NCBI GenBank assembly: GCA_016704275.1
Contig: JADJAK010000003.1
Coordinates: forward strand, 310,001 to 374,000
Length of the DNA: 64,000 nt
Reading direction: 5' to 3'
Source of the DNA: Gemmatimonadota bacterium
Lineage (GTDB): Bacteria > Gemmatimonadota > Gemmatimonadetes > Gemmatimonadales > GWC2-71-9
Part shown: piece by piece, positions 14,971-23,682 of the stretch
Numbering within the stretch: the first letter of the stretch is position 1
How the letters are laid out: every line of letters begins with the position of its first letter
Notes under the pieces: model-generated
Database searches by the model: none
Seen by the model: only the letters and a program-made list of their open reading frames with translations
What the model was told of the DNA's origin: nothing
Program-made: the position numbers and the translations under genes

Positions 14971-15558
14971 CTACGCCTTGGGCGCTCCGAAGCGCTCGTC
15001 GTAGGCCGCGATGTACCGGGTGATGAACTGCTTCGCGGCCGCGGCGTTCTTGAAGCCGCGGCTTTCGACGCGCGTCCCTTCGAGGTTCTTGTAGACCTGG
15101 AAGAAGTGCTCGATCTCGCGGAGCGCGTGCGGCCGGATGTCGCCGAGGTCATGAATCGATTCGGCGAACGGGTCGCTGGTGGCGACGGCAATGATCTTCT
15201 CGTCGGCCTCGCCGCGGTCCACCATCTCGAAGACGCCGACGGGGCGCACTTCGATGAGGCAGCCGGTGAAGACCGGCTCGGTGAGCAGGACGATGATATC
15301 GAGCGGGTCGCCGTCGTCGCCCAGGGTGCGCGGAATGAAGCCGTAGTCGCCCGGGTAGTGGACGGCGCTGTGGAGGACGCGGTCGAGGCGGAAGACGCCG
15401 AGCTCCTTGTCGAGCTCGTACTTGTTGCGGCCGTGGGCCGGGATCTCGATGATGGCGGTGACGATGTCCGGCGGGTTGGGGCCGGGGGGGATGTCGTGCC
15501 AGGGATGGAAGGGGCGTGGGGAGATCACGGAGTTGGCCGGGGCTATGGGTTTGGGCAC
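14971..15558 (-). CDS. ppa: Inorganic pyrophosphatase
   Basis: A 195-residue soluble type I pyrophosphatase that hydrolyses diphosphate and pulls biosynthesis forward. The conserved IEIPAHGRNKYELDKE, HYPGDYGFIPRTLGDDGDPLDIIVL and DEKIIAVA hold the metal-binding aspartates (DGDPLD). It ends with a helical IEHFFQVYKNLEG. ATG 15558 gives normal length, with a short variable N-terminus. It is a single gene on the minus strand, convergent with the floA operon. Confidence 0.96.
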   Translation of the reverse strand: MPKPIAPANSVISPRPFHPWHDIPPGPNPPDIVTAIIEIPAHGRNKYELDKELGVFRLDRVLHSAVHYPGDYGFIPRTLGDDGDPLDIIVLLTEPVFTGCLIEVRPVGVFEMVDRGEADEKIIAVATSDPFAESIHDLGDIRPHALREIEHFFQVYKNLEGTRVESRGFKNAAAAKQFITRYIAAYDERFGAPKA

Positions 15559-15640
15559 GGGGGCTCCGGCAAATGTAGGCGGGTCGGGGGCGCCGTGCCG
15601 GGGTTGCCTGCGCCTGCGTCTGCGATGAGATTCCGGGCAC

Positions 15641-15723
15641 GCCCGAGTGGTGGAATGGTATACGCAGCGGACTCAAAATCCGCCGGGAGCGATCCCTTGC
15701 GAGTTCGAGTCTCGCCTCGGGCA
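15641..15723 (+). tRNA. tRNA-Leu, anticodon CAA
   Basis: Acceptor stem GCCCGAG (15641-15647) pairs with CTCGGGC (15716-15722), with A as discriminator. The anticodon stem GCGGA/TCCGC encloses CTCAAAA, giving anticodon CAA at 15674-15676. A long variable arm and a T arm GCGAG-TTCGAGT-CTCGC make it class II. CCA is not encoded. Confidence 0.97.
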
Positions 15724-15740
15724 CTCAGCGATAAGCGTCA

Positions 15741-15772
15741 CGATCGGCCCGCCCTCCCCGGCGGGCCGATCG
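15741..15772 (+). terminator. Terminator after tRNA-Leu
   Basis: A perfect 13-bp stem, 15741-15753 with 15760-15772, and a 6-base loop (CTCCCC), followed by GCGTTT. It begins 18 bases after the tRNA. Confidence 0.75.
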
Positions 15773-15863
15773 GCGTTTCGGACCCCTCACTGCAACCCAA
15801 TCCCGCCATCCGGCGTACGTTTCCCCCGAGCAGCGCCGCGTTCCCCCGCCGGAGTCGCCCCCC

Positions 15864-16514
15864 GTGACCGACCCCCAGTTCACCGACAAGGAGATGGCCC
15901 TCATCCTCCGCCGTGCGGTGGAATTGTCGAGCGCCGAGGAACGGCAGCACTCCCTCGCCGACATCCAGCGGATCGCCGCCGAAATCGGCATCGCGCCGGA
16001 CGTAGTGATGCGTGCCGCCGCCCTGCCGCTCGCCGATCCCGAACAGCCCTCGCGCCTCTGGGGCGCATCCTCGGCGAATCATCTCACCCGAGTGGTGGCG
16101 CGCGCCTCCACGCCGCAGAACCTCTCCGCGGCCCTCGCGCAGGTGCGCGCTCGCCTCGCTGAGATCGGCGAGAGCCGGGAGATCGCCGGCGGGATGGAGT
16201 GGCGCTACGACAGCGGCTTCAGCACCGCGGCCGTCACGATCGTGACGGACGACACGACGACGAGCATCGACGTGGCCGGGCGAGCCGACGGGACGCAGTT
16301 CGTGATCCACGCCGGCGCGCTGGCTGCCGCCGTCTTCACCGGCTTCGTGGCGGGGGCGGCCTCCGCCGGAGAGTTCAGCGCACCCATCGCCCTCGGCGCG
16401 GGCGTCGCGTACCTTGGGGTCGCCCGGCTCTGGTGGAATCGGATCGCGGCGGCCAATCAGCGCCGGATGCGTGCAGTCGCCGACGAGGTGGCTGCCCTCC
16501 TCGAACGCAGCTGA
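15864..16514 (+). CDS. Unknown protein with two C-terminal membrane segments
   Basis: A 216-residue protein. The first 50 residues form a helical module (MALILRRAVELSSAEE, then DIQRIAAEIGIAPDVV) of a kind often seen at the ends of small bacterial membrane proteins. A central soluble part is followed by two hydrophobic segments (about 152-190) and a basic C-terminal helix. No function is suggested. GTG 15864 has GGAG nine bases upstream. It lies alone between the tRNA terminator and the MoxR operon. Confidence 0.65.
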   Translation: MTDPQFTDKEMALILRRAVELSSAEERQHSLADIQRIAAEIGIAPDVVMRAAALPLADPEQPSRLWGASSANHLTRVVARASTPQNLSAALAQVRARLAEIGESREIAGGMEWRYDSGFSTAAVTIVTDDTTTSIDVAGRADGTQFVIHAGALAAAVFTGFVAGAASAGEFSAPIALGAGVAYLGVARLWWNRIAAANQRRMRAVADEVAALLERS

Positions 16515-16553
16515 CCCGGAATGACCCGCTGGTCCCTCGCGCCGACCCTCGGG

Positions 16554-16559
16554 TATGTT
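16554..16559 (+). promoter_or_regulatory. Possible -10 box before the moxR gene
   Basis: TATGTT ends six bases before ATG 16565. There is no -35 box of note and no ribosome binding site, so, if used, it would produce a transcript starting at or next to the start codon (leaderless). Confidence 0.35.
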
Positions 16560-16564
16560 CCTCC

Positions 16565-17578
16565 ATGCCTGCTGAATCCCTGACCACTCCGTCTGCCGCC
16601 CCGCCGCTCCGCTTCGAGGACGCGGTCACGCTGGTCCACCGCCTCGACGAGGAAGTGGGCCGCGTCATCATCGGCCAGCGCCAGGTCCGCCACGACATCC
16701 TGACCTGCCTCCTCGCCGGCGGCCACTGCCTCCTCCGCGGCGTCCCGGGGCTCGCCAAGACCCTGCTGATCAAGACGCTGGCCGATGCGGTGCACCTCAC
16801 CTTCTCCCGCATCCAGTTCACCCCCGACCTGATGCCCTCCGACATCCTCGGCACCGAGGTGATCGAGGACGACGCCGCTGGCGGCAAGCGGCACGTCCGC
16901 TTCCTGCCGGGCCCGGTGTTCGCCAACATCATCCTCGCCGACGAAATCAATCGGACCCCGCCGCGCACGCAGGCCGCGCTGCTCGAGGCGATGCAGGAGT
17001 ACCAGGTCACCATCGGCGGCGTGCGCCACGAACTGCAGCGGCCACTCTTCGTGCTCGCCACCGAGAACCCGATCGAGCAGGAAGGGACCTATCCGCTGCC
17101 CGAAGCGCAGCTGGACCGCTTCCTCTTCAACGTCGTGATGGACTATCCCGAGATTGAGGATGAGCGGCGCATCCTCGCGGAGACCACCACCGGACGCACG
17201 GCGGCCGTCTCGCCAGTGACCACGGGGGCGGAGTTGGAGTCGGCCCGCATGCTGGTGCGCGCGCTGCCTGCGGCCGCCAATGTGGTGGACTACGCGCTGC
17301 GCCTGATCCGCGCGACGCGCCCTGCCGATGGGCACGCCCCGGCCGCCGTGCGCGACTTCGTGCGCTGGGGTGCCGGTCCGCGCGCCGGACAGGCCCTCGT
17401 CCTCGGAGCCAAGGCCGCCGCACTCCTCGACGGTCGCGCGGTCCCGGCACCCGAAGACGTGACGCGCGTCGCGCTGCCGGTACTGCGGCACCGCCTCCTG
17501 GTGAACTTCCAGGCCGAGGCCGACGGCATCACGCCGGATGACGTGATCCGGCGTTTGCTCGACGCCGTCCGGCCCTGA
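16565..17578 (+). CDS. MoxR family AAA+ ATPase
   Basis: A 337-residue AAA+ ATPase, first of a five-gene operon. Walker A is GVPGLAKT (near 60) with the Ala-for-Gly and Lys-Thr arrangement of MoxR proteins; Walker B is IILADEINRTPP (near 122); sensor 1 is FVLATENPIEQEGTYPLPEAQLDRF split over two blocks (near 160). MoxR ATPases act as chaperones for partners with von Willebrand-type domains, here probably the next two products. ATG 16565 is the start that excludes a shadow extension overlapping the previous gene. Confidence 0.93.
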   Translation: MPAESLTTPSAAPPLRFEDAVTLVHRLDEEVGRVIIGQRQVRHDILTCLLAGGHCLLRGVPGLAKTLLIKTLADAVHLTFSRIQFTPDLMPSDILGTEVIEDDAAGGKRHVRFLPGPVFANIILADEINRTPPRTQAALLEAMQEYQVTIGGVRHELQRPLFVLATENPIEQEGTYPLPEAQLDRFLFNVVMDYPEIEDERRILAETTTGRTAAVSPVTTGAELESARMLVRALPAAANVVDYALRLIRATRPADGHAPAAVRDFVRWGAGPRAGQALVLGAKAAALLDGRAVPAPEDVTRVALPVLRHRLLVNFQAEADGITPDDVIRRLLDAVRP

Positions 17579-17579
17579 C

Positions 17580-18506
17580 GTGACGGAGGCGCCTGGCAGT
17601 GGATCGCTGAGCGCGTCGGTCCTCGCGCATCTCGACGACCTCGAGTTGATGGCGCGGATCGTCATCGAAGGCACCCGCACCGGCGGCAACCGTTCGCCGT
17701 TCCACGGCTTCACCACCGAATTCCACCAGCACCGCCCCTACCGCGCCGGCGACGACCTCAAGCATCTCGACTGGAAGCTCTACGGCCGCAGCGATCGTCT
17801 CTACACTCGGCAATACCGCGAGACCACCAACCTCGCGGTCACGCTCATTGTCGATGCCTCCGCCTCGATGGCCTATCCCGAGCACGGCGTCAGCAAGTGG
17901 CAGTACACACGGATCGTCGCCGCATCACTCGCCTACCTGGTGGCGGAGCAGGGAAACACCGTCGGCCTCTCCACGCTGCAAGGCGGCACGCTGACGCACC
18001 TGCCAGCGCGTGGCGGACGGCCGCACCTGCTCGCCCTGCTGGCTCGGCTGGATCGGCTCAAGGCCGAGGGCAGCTTCGATGCCCCGCGGGCCATTGCCGG
18101 TGTTGGTCGGCTGCTGCGCCGCCGCGGCGTGGTGATCCTGCTCTCCGACTGTTACGACGCCGAGGAGGAGAGCCGTCGCGAACTTCGGCACCTGGTGCAG
18201 CGAGGCCACGATGTCACCGTGCTCCAGCTGACCTCGCCTGACGAAGTGGCACTCCCCTTCAGCGGGGCGGTCGAGATCGAGGACGTGGAAGCGGGGACGA
18301 AGCGCATCACCGATGCGACAGCGATCGCGTCCGAGTATCGCCGTGTCGTCTCGGCCTTCCATGAACGCTGCCGGATGGAGTCGGTCCGCGCTGGGATCGA
18401 CTACGCGCTCCTCTCGACCGATGTCCCACCCGCGCGGGCGCTGCGGCACTACTTGCGGCACCGCGAGTCGCGGTCGACCAACGCGCAACGGCCCGCCTCG
18501 GCATGA
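17580..18506 (+). CDS. DUF58 domain protein
   Basis: A 308-residue soluble protein. The DUF58 signature YRAGDDLKHLDWKLYGRSD lies near residue 57, and a von Willebrand-type fold follows with the metal-site motif DASAS (near 94) and ILLSDCYDAEEE (near 180). DUF58 genes almost always follow moxR and are thought to be clients of that ATPase. The GTG start is one base after the moxR stop, and the end overlaps the next gene by ATGA. Confidence 0.9.
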   Translation: MTEAPGSGSLSASVLAHLDDLELMARIVIEGTRTGGNRSPFHGFTTEFHQHRPYRAGDDLKHLDWKLYGRSDRLYTRQYRETTNLAVTLIVDASASMAYPEHGVSKWQYTRIVAASLAYLVAEQGNTVGLSTLQGGTLTHLPARGGRPHLLALLARLDRLKAEGSFDAPRAIAGVGRLLRRRGVVILLSDCYDAEEESRRELRHLVQRGHDVTVLQLTSPDEVALPFSGAVEIEDVEAGTKRITDATAIASEYRRVVSAFHERCRMESVRAGIDYALLSTDVPPARALRHYLRHRESRSTNAQRPASA

Positions 18507-19819
18507 CATGGCTCCAGCCCTGGGCCTGGCTCGGCGCGGCAACGATCCTCCTCCCGATCCTGATTCACCTGCTCGGTCGGGGGCAGAGCCGGACGCACCG
18601 ATTTCCCTCGCTCCGTTTCATCGATGCGGCGCGGTTGCTCCCGGCACAGCGGACCCGCCTGCAGGATCTGTTGTTGCTTCTCGTGCGTGTCGCGGTCTTG
18701 CTCTTGGCTGTCATCGCCCTCGCGCAGCCGCGCTGGCGTGGCAGAGAGGCGCTGGGGGCCGCAGGCGGGGGTCTCACGCGGGCGATTGTGATGGATACGT
18801 CGGTGAGCATGGGATGGCTCACGGCGGCAGGGGTACCGGGGCATCGTGCTGCTCGTGACGCGACAGATCGGCTCGCTGGCGAGGCCACGACGAGCCGCCG
18901 GTTCCTGACCGCCACGCCAGGCGCCGCAATCCCCGGCGCCACCAGTTGGCTCGCGCAACAGTCCGGACAGCGCGAGCTGGTCGTGATCTCGGACTTCCAA
19001 CTCGGTGCCGTGGACAGCAGCGACATCGCGGAGGTGGAGGCATCACTCGGAGTCCGGCTTCTCCCCATCAGCCTGACGCCGACCGCCACCTCGGAGTTCG
19101 TCACCGCGCAGGACGGCAGCCTCATCACCGCGACCGTCGTCGCCGATTCGATCTCCAGTACCGTGAGCTGGCGCCGATCTCCGGCCGCTGTCCCCCCTGC
19201 GCCTCTGCGCTGGCTGGTGGGGCCCGGCGAGACCGCCCTGGCCTCTGCGTCTCTGCGCGCCGCCAACAGCATCGGGGTCCCGGCGACCTCAGCCTCACGA
19301 GACAGCGTCACCTTCATCTTTCCGACCGCCCCGGAGCGCGCCACGCTGCGCGCCCGCGCCACGCCACTCCGCGCCGCATGGATGATCGCCCTCGTCGCAC
19401 AGCTCCGCGAGTCCACGCTGCTGGCACAGCTCGCCGCCGATGGCCCGGGCACAAGTGACACCCTCACAGCCGCAGTGCGCTCGCTGCGCGGGGCGGTGCG
19501 GGTCGCGGCGGCCGCGGATGGCAACAAACTGCTGTTCTTCGTCGATGACTCCGTCGCCGCCACCTTCTCGGCGGCACTCGCCGCCACGGTGCTCCGACTC
19601 CAGGAGCGTGCCACACCGATGAGTGAGAAGGAACCGATCGCGATCGATTCGGTTCGACTCGCGTCGTGGGAACGCGTCGCAGGCGTCGGTGGCAGCGTGC
19701 CGGCGACGGGCACAGAAACATCGGACGGGCGCTGGCTCTGGCTGGCCGCGCTGCTGTTGCTCGGGGTCGAGTGGTGGTTGCGCCGTCGTGCGGCGGAGGT
19801 GCCCGTTGCCGTCGGCTGA
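18503..19819 (+). CDS. BatA-type membrane protein
   Basis: A 438-residue protein with the BatA N-terminal membrane domain: helix about 6-24 (WLGAATILLPILIHLLG), the conserved HRFPSLRFIDAARLLPAQ, a second helix (about 52-74), then an extracytoplasmic or cytoplasmic von Willebrand-like region with DTSVSMG (near 93) and ELVVISDFQLG (near 155). A C-terminal helix ends in VEWWLRRR (about 410-432). Probably an envelope-bound partner of MoxR and DUF58. The last gene of the operon ends in a very similar helix and EWWLRRR. Confidence 0.82.
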   Translation: MTWLQPWAWLGAATILLPILIHLLGRGQSRTHRFPSLRFIDAARLLPAQRTRLQDLLLLLVRVAVLLLAVIALAQPRWRGREALGAAGGGLTRAIVMDTSVSMGWLTAAGVPGHRAARDATDRLAGEATTSRRFLTATPGAAIPGATSWLAQQSGQRELVVISDFQLGAVDSSDIAEVEASLGVRLLPISLTPTATSEFVTAQDGSLITATVVADSISSTVSWRRSPAAVPPAPLRWLVGPGETALASASLRAANSIGVPATSASRDSVTFIFPTAPERATLRARATPLRAAWMIALVAQLRESTLLAQLAADGPGTSDTLTAAVRSLRGAVRVAAAADGNKLLFFVDDSVAATFSAALAATVLRLQERATPMSEKEPIAIDSVRLASWERVAGVGGSVPATGTETSDGRWLWLAALLLLGVEWWLRRRAAEVPVAVG

Positions 19820-21884
19820 AACAACCACGGTCGAGCGCTTCCTCGACGCGGCACGTCGACGGGCCGATCAGGGGATGGCCATCACCGGTGCATCCATCGG
19901 TCTGGCCGTTGCGGCGCTCCTCACCATCGTCGGCTGGCCCATTCGCGACGGCCTCGGCCCACTGCTCCTGCTTGGCGCGCTGGCTGGTGTCGGCGGCGGA
20001 TTGCGATGGGCACTCCTCAGGCGCGCGAGTCGCCGTTCGGTGGCCGTGCAGATCGAGTCGCGGGTGCCGGCGTGTCGCAACCTGCTGGTCACGGCGAGTG
20101 AACTGCTCGAGGGGTCACGAGTCGATCCGTACGTCGCGGCATTGGTCTACGAACAGGCCGCGGCGCTGACGGTGTCATTCGCCCTCCCCGCGGTGCTCCC
20201 CAATCGGGCGGCGCTGCAACGCCTGATGCTGGCGGCTGCCGTTTGGGGCAGTGCGGTCACCTGGCGAGCGACCCATGCCGAACAGGCTGACGCGATGGCC
20301 GCCCAGAGTGGCCCGCCAGCGATCACCGATGTCACGGTGGTGATCACGCCACCGGCGTACCTCGGTCTTGCGCCCCGGACCGTCAGCAATCCTGGCCGGA
20401 TTGAAGCAGTCGCCGGGAGTCGCCTCTCGATCACGGTGAACGCACGCGCCGCCGCTGTGCGGTTGGAGACGCTCGCAGAGCGCTCGTCGCTCGCACGAAG
20501 CGGCAAGGCCTTCGTTGGCTCCGCCACCGCAACCGCAGATGGCTTCATTGCGTTCGAGCCGGCAGGCGGCGACGGCCAATTGGGCGACCGGCGGCTGATT
20601 GGGCTGACGGTGCTCGCGGATCTCCCGCCGACGGTGGTTGTCCGCACTCCGGGGCGCGACCTCCACTTCCCGGACGGCGCCCGCACGGTGTCGATCGCCA
20701 TCGATGCGAACGATGACCATGGGCTGGCCTCGTTGAAGCTCCGGGCCACCACCGTCTCCGGGTCGGGCGAGCGCTTCTCCTTCGCCGAGCGCGACGTGCC
20801 GATCAGCATCACTCGGCAGGGTGCTGGCCGCTGGACCGCGTCGACCTCGTGGCGGTTGGCGGCGCTCGGCCTCGAGCCGGGCGACATGGTGGTGTATCGC
20901 GCCGTCGCGACCGACCATCGGCCCGGTGCCACACCCGTGGAGTCCGACGCATGGATCGTCGAGATCACCGCGCCGGGGAGCCTCGCGGCGAGCGGCTTCG
21001 CCATCGATCCGGAGCAGAACCGCTACGCCCTCTCGCAGCAGATGGTGATCCTCAAGACCGAACGGCTGCTGGCCGGGAAGGCCCGTCTCACGCCGGAGGC
21101 ATTCGCCGATTCGGCGGCGCAGATCGGGATGGAGCAACGCCGGGTACGCGCCGAGTTCGTCTTCATGATGGGCGGCGAAGTCGACGACGGTCATGGCCAT
21201 GACGAGGAGATCAGCCAGACCGAACTCAACGAAGTAGCAGAAGCGGAGGGCGAGGATGAGCTCGCCGCTGGGCGCCTTCTGAATGCCGGCCGCCTGGCGT
21301 TGATCCGTGGCATCCGCGATATGAGTCGCGCGGCCACTTTGCTCGGCACCAATGAGGTCCCAGGTGCGCTCATCGAAGAACGGAAGGCGTTGGCGCAGAT
21401 CGAGCAGGCCTTTTCGCACTCGCGAATCATCCTGCGCGCCCTGACGCAGCGCGAGTCACTGGACTTCTCCCGGCGGCTGAGTGGTGCCCTCGCCGACGCG
21501 GCCAGTTCAGCCGAGGCCGCAGCCCCGCCACCATCCGATGCCAAGCGCGCCGCGACCCGACAGCTACTTGCCGCGCTGGTCGCGCTCCCGCCCGTTCCCT
21601 CGCGGGCGTCAATCGGCGCACTCGCCGAAGCGGCACTGCGGATCGATCCAGCGGATGCGCGGCTGCAGGCCATCGCATCCGGACTCACCAAGGCCGCAGA
21701 TGACGCGGGTCGTGGTGAGACGGTGGCGGCCGCGCAGGGGCTCGACCGCATGACGACGAGGCTCAGCACGCTGGTGGGCGCATCCGCGCCACGCGCCATG
21801 ACAGCCCCGAGCAGTGCCGAGTCGCGACGGTTGCGTGGGAGCCTCGCCGATGGTCCGCGTGCGCCAACATCGAGGCAGCCGTGA
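19806..21884 (+). CDS. Large membrane protein, possibly DUF4175-like
   Basis: A 692-residue protein starting at TTG 19806. This start is set by a strong GGAGG at 19795-19799 with six-base spacing, and lies inside the end of the BatA gene. Two or three N-terminal hydrophobic segments (about 25-65 and 140-155) precede a long extracytoplasmic part with Ig-like strands (TDVTVVITPPAYLGL, LPPTVVVRTPGRDLHFPD) and a C-terminal helical region rich in Ala, Glu and Arg. The arrangement resembles DUF4175 proteins of MoxR operons, but I identify it only by context and shape. Confidence 0.7.
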   Translation: MPSAETTTVERFLDAARRRADQGMAITGASIGLAVAALLTIVGWPIRDGLGPLLLLGALAGVGGGLRWALLRRASRRSVAVQIESRVPACRNLLVTASELLEGSRVDPYVAALVYEQAAALTVSFALPAVLPNRAALQRLMLAAAVWGSAVTWRATHAEQADAMAAQSGPPAITDVTVVITPPAYLGLAPRTVSNPGRIEAVAGSRLSITVNARAAAVRLETLAERSSLARSGKAFVGSATATADGFIAFEPAGGDGQLGDRRLIGLTVLADLPPTVVVRTPGRDLHFPDGARTVSIAIDANDDHGLASLKLRATTVSGSGERFSFAERDVPISITRQGAGRWTASTSWRLAALGLEPGDMVVYRAVATDHRPGATPVESDAWIVEITAPGSLAASGFAIDPEQNRYALSQQMVILKTERLLAGKARLTPEAFADSAAQIGMEQRRVRAEFVFMMGGEVDDGHGHDEEISQTELNEVAEAEGEDELAAGRLLNAGRLALIRGIRDMSRAATLLGTNEVPGALIEERKALAQIEQAFSHSRIILRALTQRESLDFSRRLSGALADAASSAEAAAPPPSDAKRAATRQLLAALVALPPVPSRASIGALAEAALRIDPADARLQAIASGLTKAADDAGRGETVAAAQGLDRMTTRLSTLVGASAPRAMTAPSSAESRRLRGSLADGPRAPTSRQP

Positions 21885-23608
21885 CCCCTCGCCGCTGGCT
21901 CCGCACCGTCGCGATACTCATCGCGTTGCTCGGCTTCCTTGATCCCTCGGTGCCGACGCAGAGATTTGCTCGTGCCGAGGTGCGGGTCGTGGCGACGAAC
22001 TCTGACCGCGACGCGCTGCTCGTGGCCTCCGTGGTGCGCCGTTTGAGCGGAGCATTCCGGGTGGTCGTCGGCGAGGCGGGGCCGTCCGATGCCACCATTC
22101 TCGTGGGAGACCGCCTTCCTCGGGCGGTCGAGGCGATCCGCGGACCGCTGGTCGCCGTGATGCCATCGCGCTCGACCCCATGGTTGGCAATCGAACACGT
22201 CGCTGTGCCATCGGGCGCGCTGCGAGACGAGCGCGTCGATGTCACGGCGCAGCTGCGGGTCGTAGGGGCGAAGGGGAGGGCGGTCAATGTGGCGCTGCAG
22301 GACGGCGCGCACGTCGTGGCCCGAACCAGCGTCACGCCGGCGACGGCCGACGAGCGGCTCGCCGTCGCGTTGCCGTACGTGGCCACGAAAGTCGACGCTG
22401 TGCGACTCCGCATCGTCGCGGAGGTTGGTAGCGCGGCAGCGACCGCCGCCGACCTGCTCGTTGACGTTCGAGACACGCGTCGCGATGTCCTGGCGTTCGA
22501 CCTGCGTCCCTCGTGGCAGGCCACCTTCGTCCGCCGGGCGCTCGAGGCGGACGCGCGACTGGCGGTGACCAGCCGAGTGGTTGCCTCGCCGGGCATCACG
22601 AGATCGCGGGGGTCCTCGCCGACTGCATTGACCGATCTCGCGACCATCGCACGCCACGAGGTGCTGGTCATCGGTGCGCCCGGGCTGCTCTCGGAGCGGG
22701 AGATCGCCGCGATCGAGGGCTTCCTCCGCGAGCGCGGCGGCCGCGTCGTGCTCCTGTTGGAGGCGCCGCCTGCGGGACCGCTCCTTGGACTGGTCGGCGG
22801 CTCGGCGTGGCGACAGGACAGCAGCGGTCGGGTCGTCGACCTTGCGGCCGATTCTTCGCTCGGCCGCCTCCGCGGGGCGTCCTTCCTCTTTCCGGCGCGC
22901 TTGCCGCGCGGTGCCGAGGTGATCGCCTGGGCTGGGGAGGGGCGCCCTGCGATCTGGCGGCGGCCGGTTGGGGATGGTGAAGTGGTGGTCGTCGGAGCCC
23001 TCGACAGTTGGCAGCGGCGGGCGCCGACCGAATCCGACTTCGGACGATTCTGGCCGGCCCTCGTCGCAGGGCTTGCGGCGTCGGCGCCTCCCCCGATCGA
23101 GATCGGCCTGAGTCAGACAGTCCTTCAGCCGGGGGATTCAACACGGCTCACGGTCACGCTCCGCGATATCGCCGCAGGTCGAGGGAGTGACGCGTCGGTG
23201 GCGGCACGGCTGGTCGGCACGGATGGTGGCCGGACCATGGTTCGGCTCTGGCCGGGGCGCGCCCTGGGGACACTCGAGGGGACGGTGCGTGCGACGACGA
23301 GTGGCCCTGGTAGGATCGAGGTCCGATGGGGAGCGGACAGCGCCTCCGTGCCGATGCTGGTGGATGCGGCGGCTCGGTCGGCCGCGCCCGGCACGGCTGA
23401 CCTGGTGAGCCACCTCGTGGCCGGGGCGCGTGGGGAACAACTGTCGGGGGACAACCTGGCGCGGCTGCCCGACGTAGTGCATAAGTTGATCGGTGCCGAC
23501 CCGACGCCAGAGCGATGGCACCCGATGCGCTCCCCGTGGTGGATTCTCCCGTTTGCCCTCCTGTTGGCCACCGAATGGTGGCTGCGCCGCCGTGCCGGAG
23601 ACGCCTAG
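21881..23608 (+). CDS. Unknown membrane protein, last gene of the MoxR operon
   Basis: A 575-residue protein beginning at GTG overlapping the previous stop (GTGA). An N-terminal hydrophobic helix (about 8-22) and a C-terminal helix ending ATEWWLRRRAGDA (about 548-575) bracket a large soluble region. The middle has a Rossmann-like stretch (HEVLVIGAPGLLSEREIAAI, then LRERGGRVVLLLE, near 265-300) like the glutamine-amidotransferase-like domains found in BatA-type proteins. No catalytic residues are evident. Its function is likely tied to the operon's envelope complex. Confidence 0.7.
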   Translation: MTPRRWLRTVAILIALLGFLDPSVPTQRFARAEVRVVATNSDRDALLVASVVRRLSGAFRVVVGEAGPSDATILVGDRLPRAVEAIRGPLVAVMPSRSTPWLAIEHVAVPSGALRDERVDVTAQLRVVGAKGRAVNVALQDGAHVVARTSVTPATADERLAVALPYVATKVDAVRLRIVAEVGSAAATAADLLVDVRDTRRDVLAFDLRPSWQATFVRRALEADARLAVTSRVVASPGITRSRGSSPTALTDLATIARHEVLVIGAPGLLSEREIAAIEGFLRERGGRVVLLLEAPPAGPLLGLVGGSAWRQDSSGRVVDLAADSSLGRLRGASFLFPARLPRGAEVIAWAGEGRPAIWRRPVGDGEVVVVGALDSWQRRAPTESDFGRFWPALVAGLAASAPPPIEIGLSQTVLQPGDSTRLTVTLRDIAAGRGSDASVAARLVGTDGGRTMVRLWPGRALGTLEGTVRATTSGPGRIEVRWGADSASVPMLVDAAARSAAPGTADLVSHLVAGARGEQLSGDNLARLPDVVHKLIGADPTPERWHPMRSPWWILPFALLLATEWWLRRRAGDA

Positions 23609-23637
23609 ATGACACATCCCCAGAAATTCGGTATGCT
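23609..23637 (+). promoter_or_regulatory. Promoter of the pmbA/tldD-like pair
   Basis: ATGACA (23609-23614), one base off the -35 consensus, and TATGCT (23632-23637) are 17 bp apart and follow directly on the stop of the upstream gene. The start codon of the pmbA-like gene is 46 bases further on. Confidence 0.5.
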
Positions 23638-23682
23638 TGGCGACCGAGGCTCGTCGCTCCACCCCCTCCCGACAATTCCCAC

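Noticed and set aside
13242..15191. Long minus-strand open frame across floA and the following genes
   Set aside because: Arg/His-rich with no domain; floA and its neighbours on the plus strand are clearly real.
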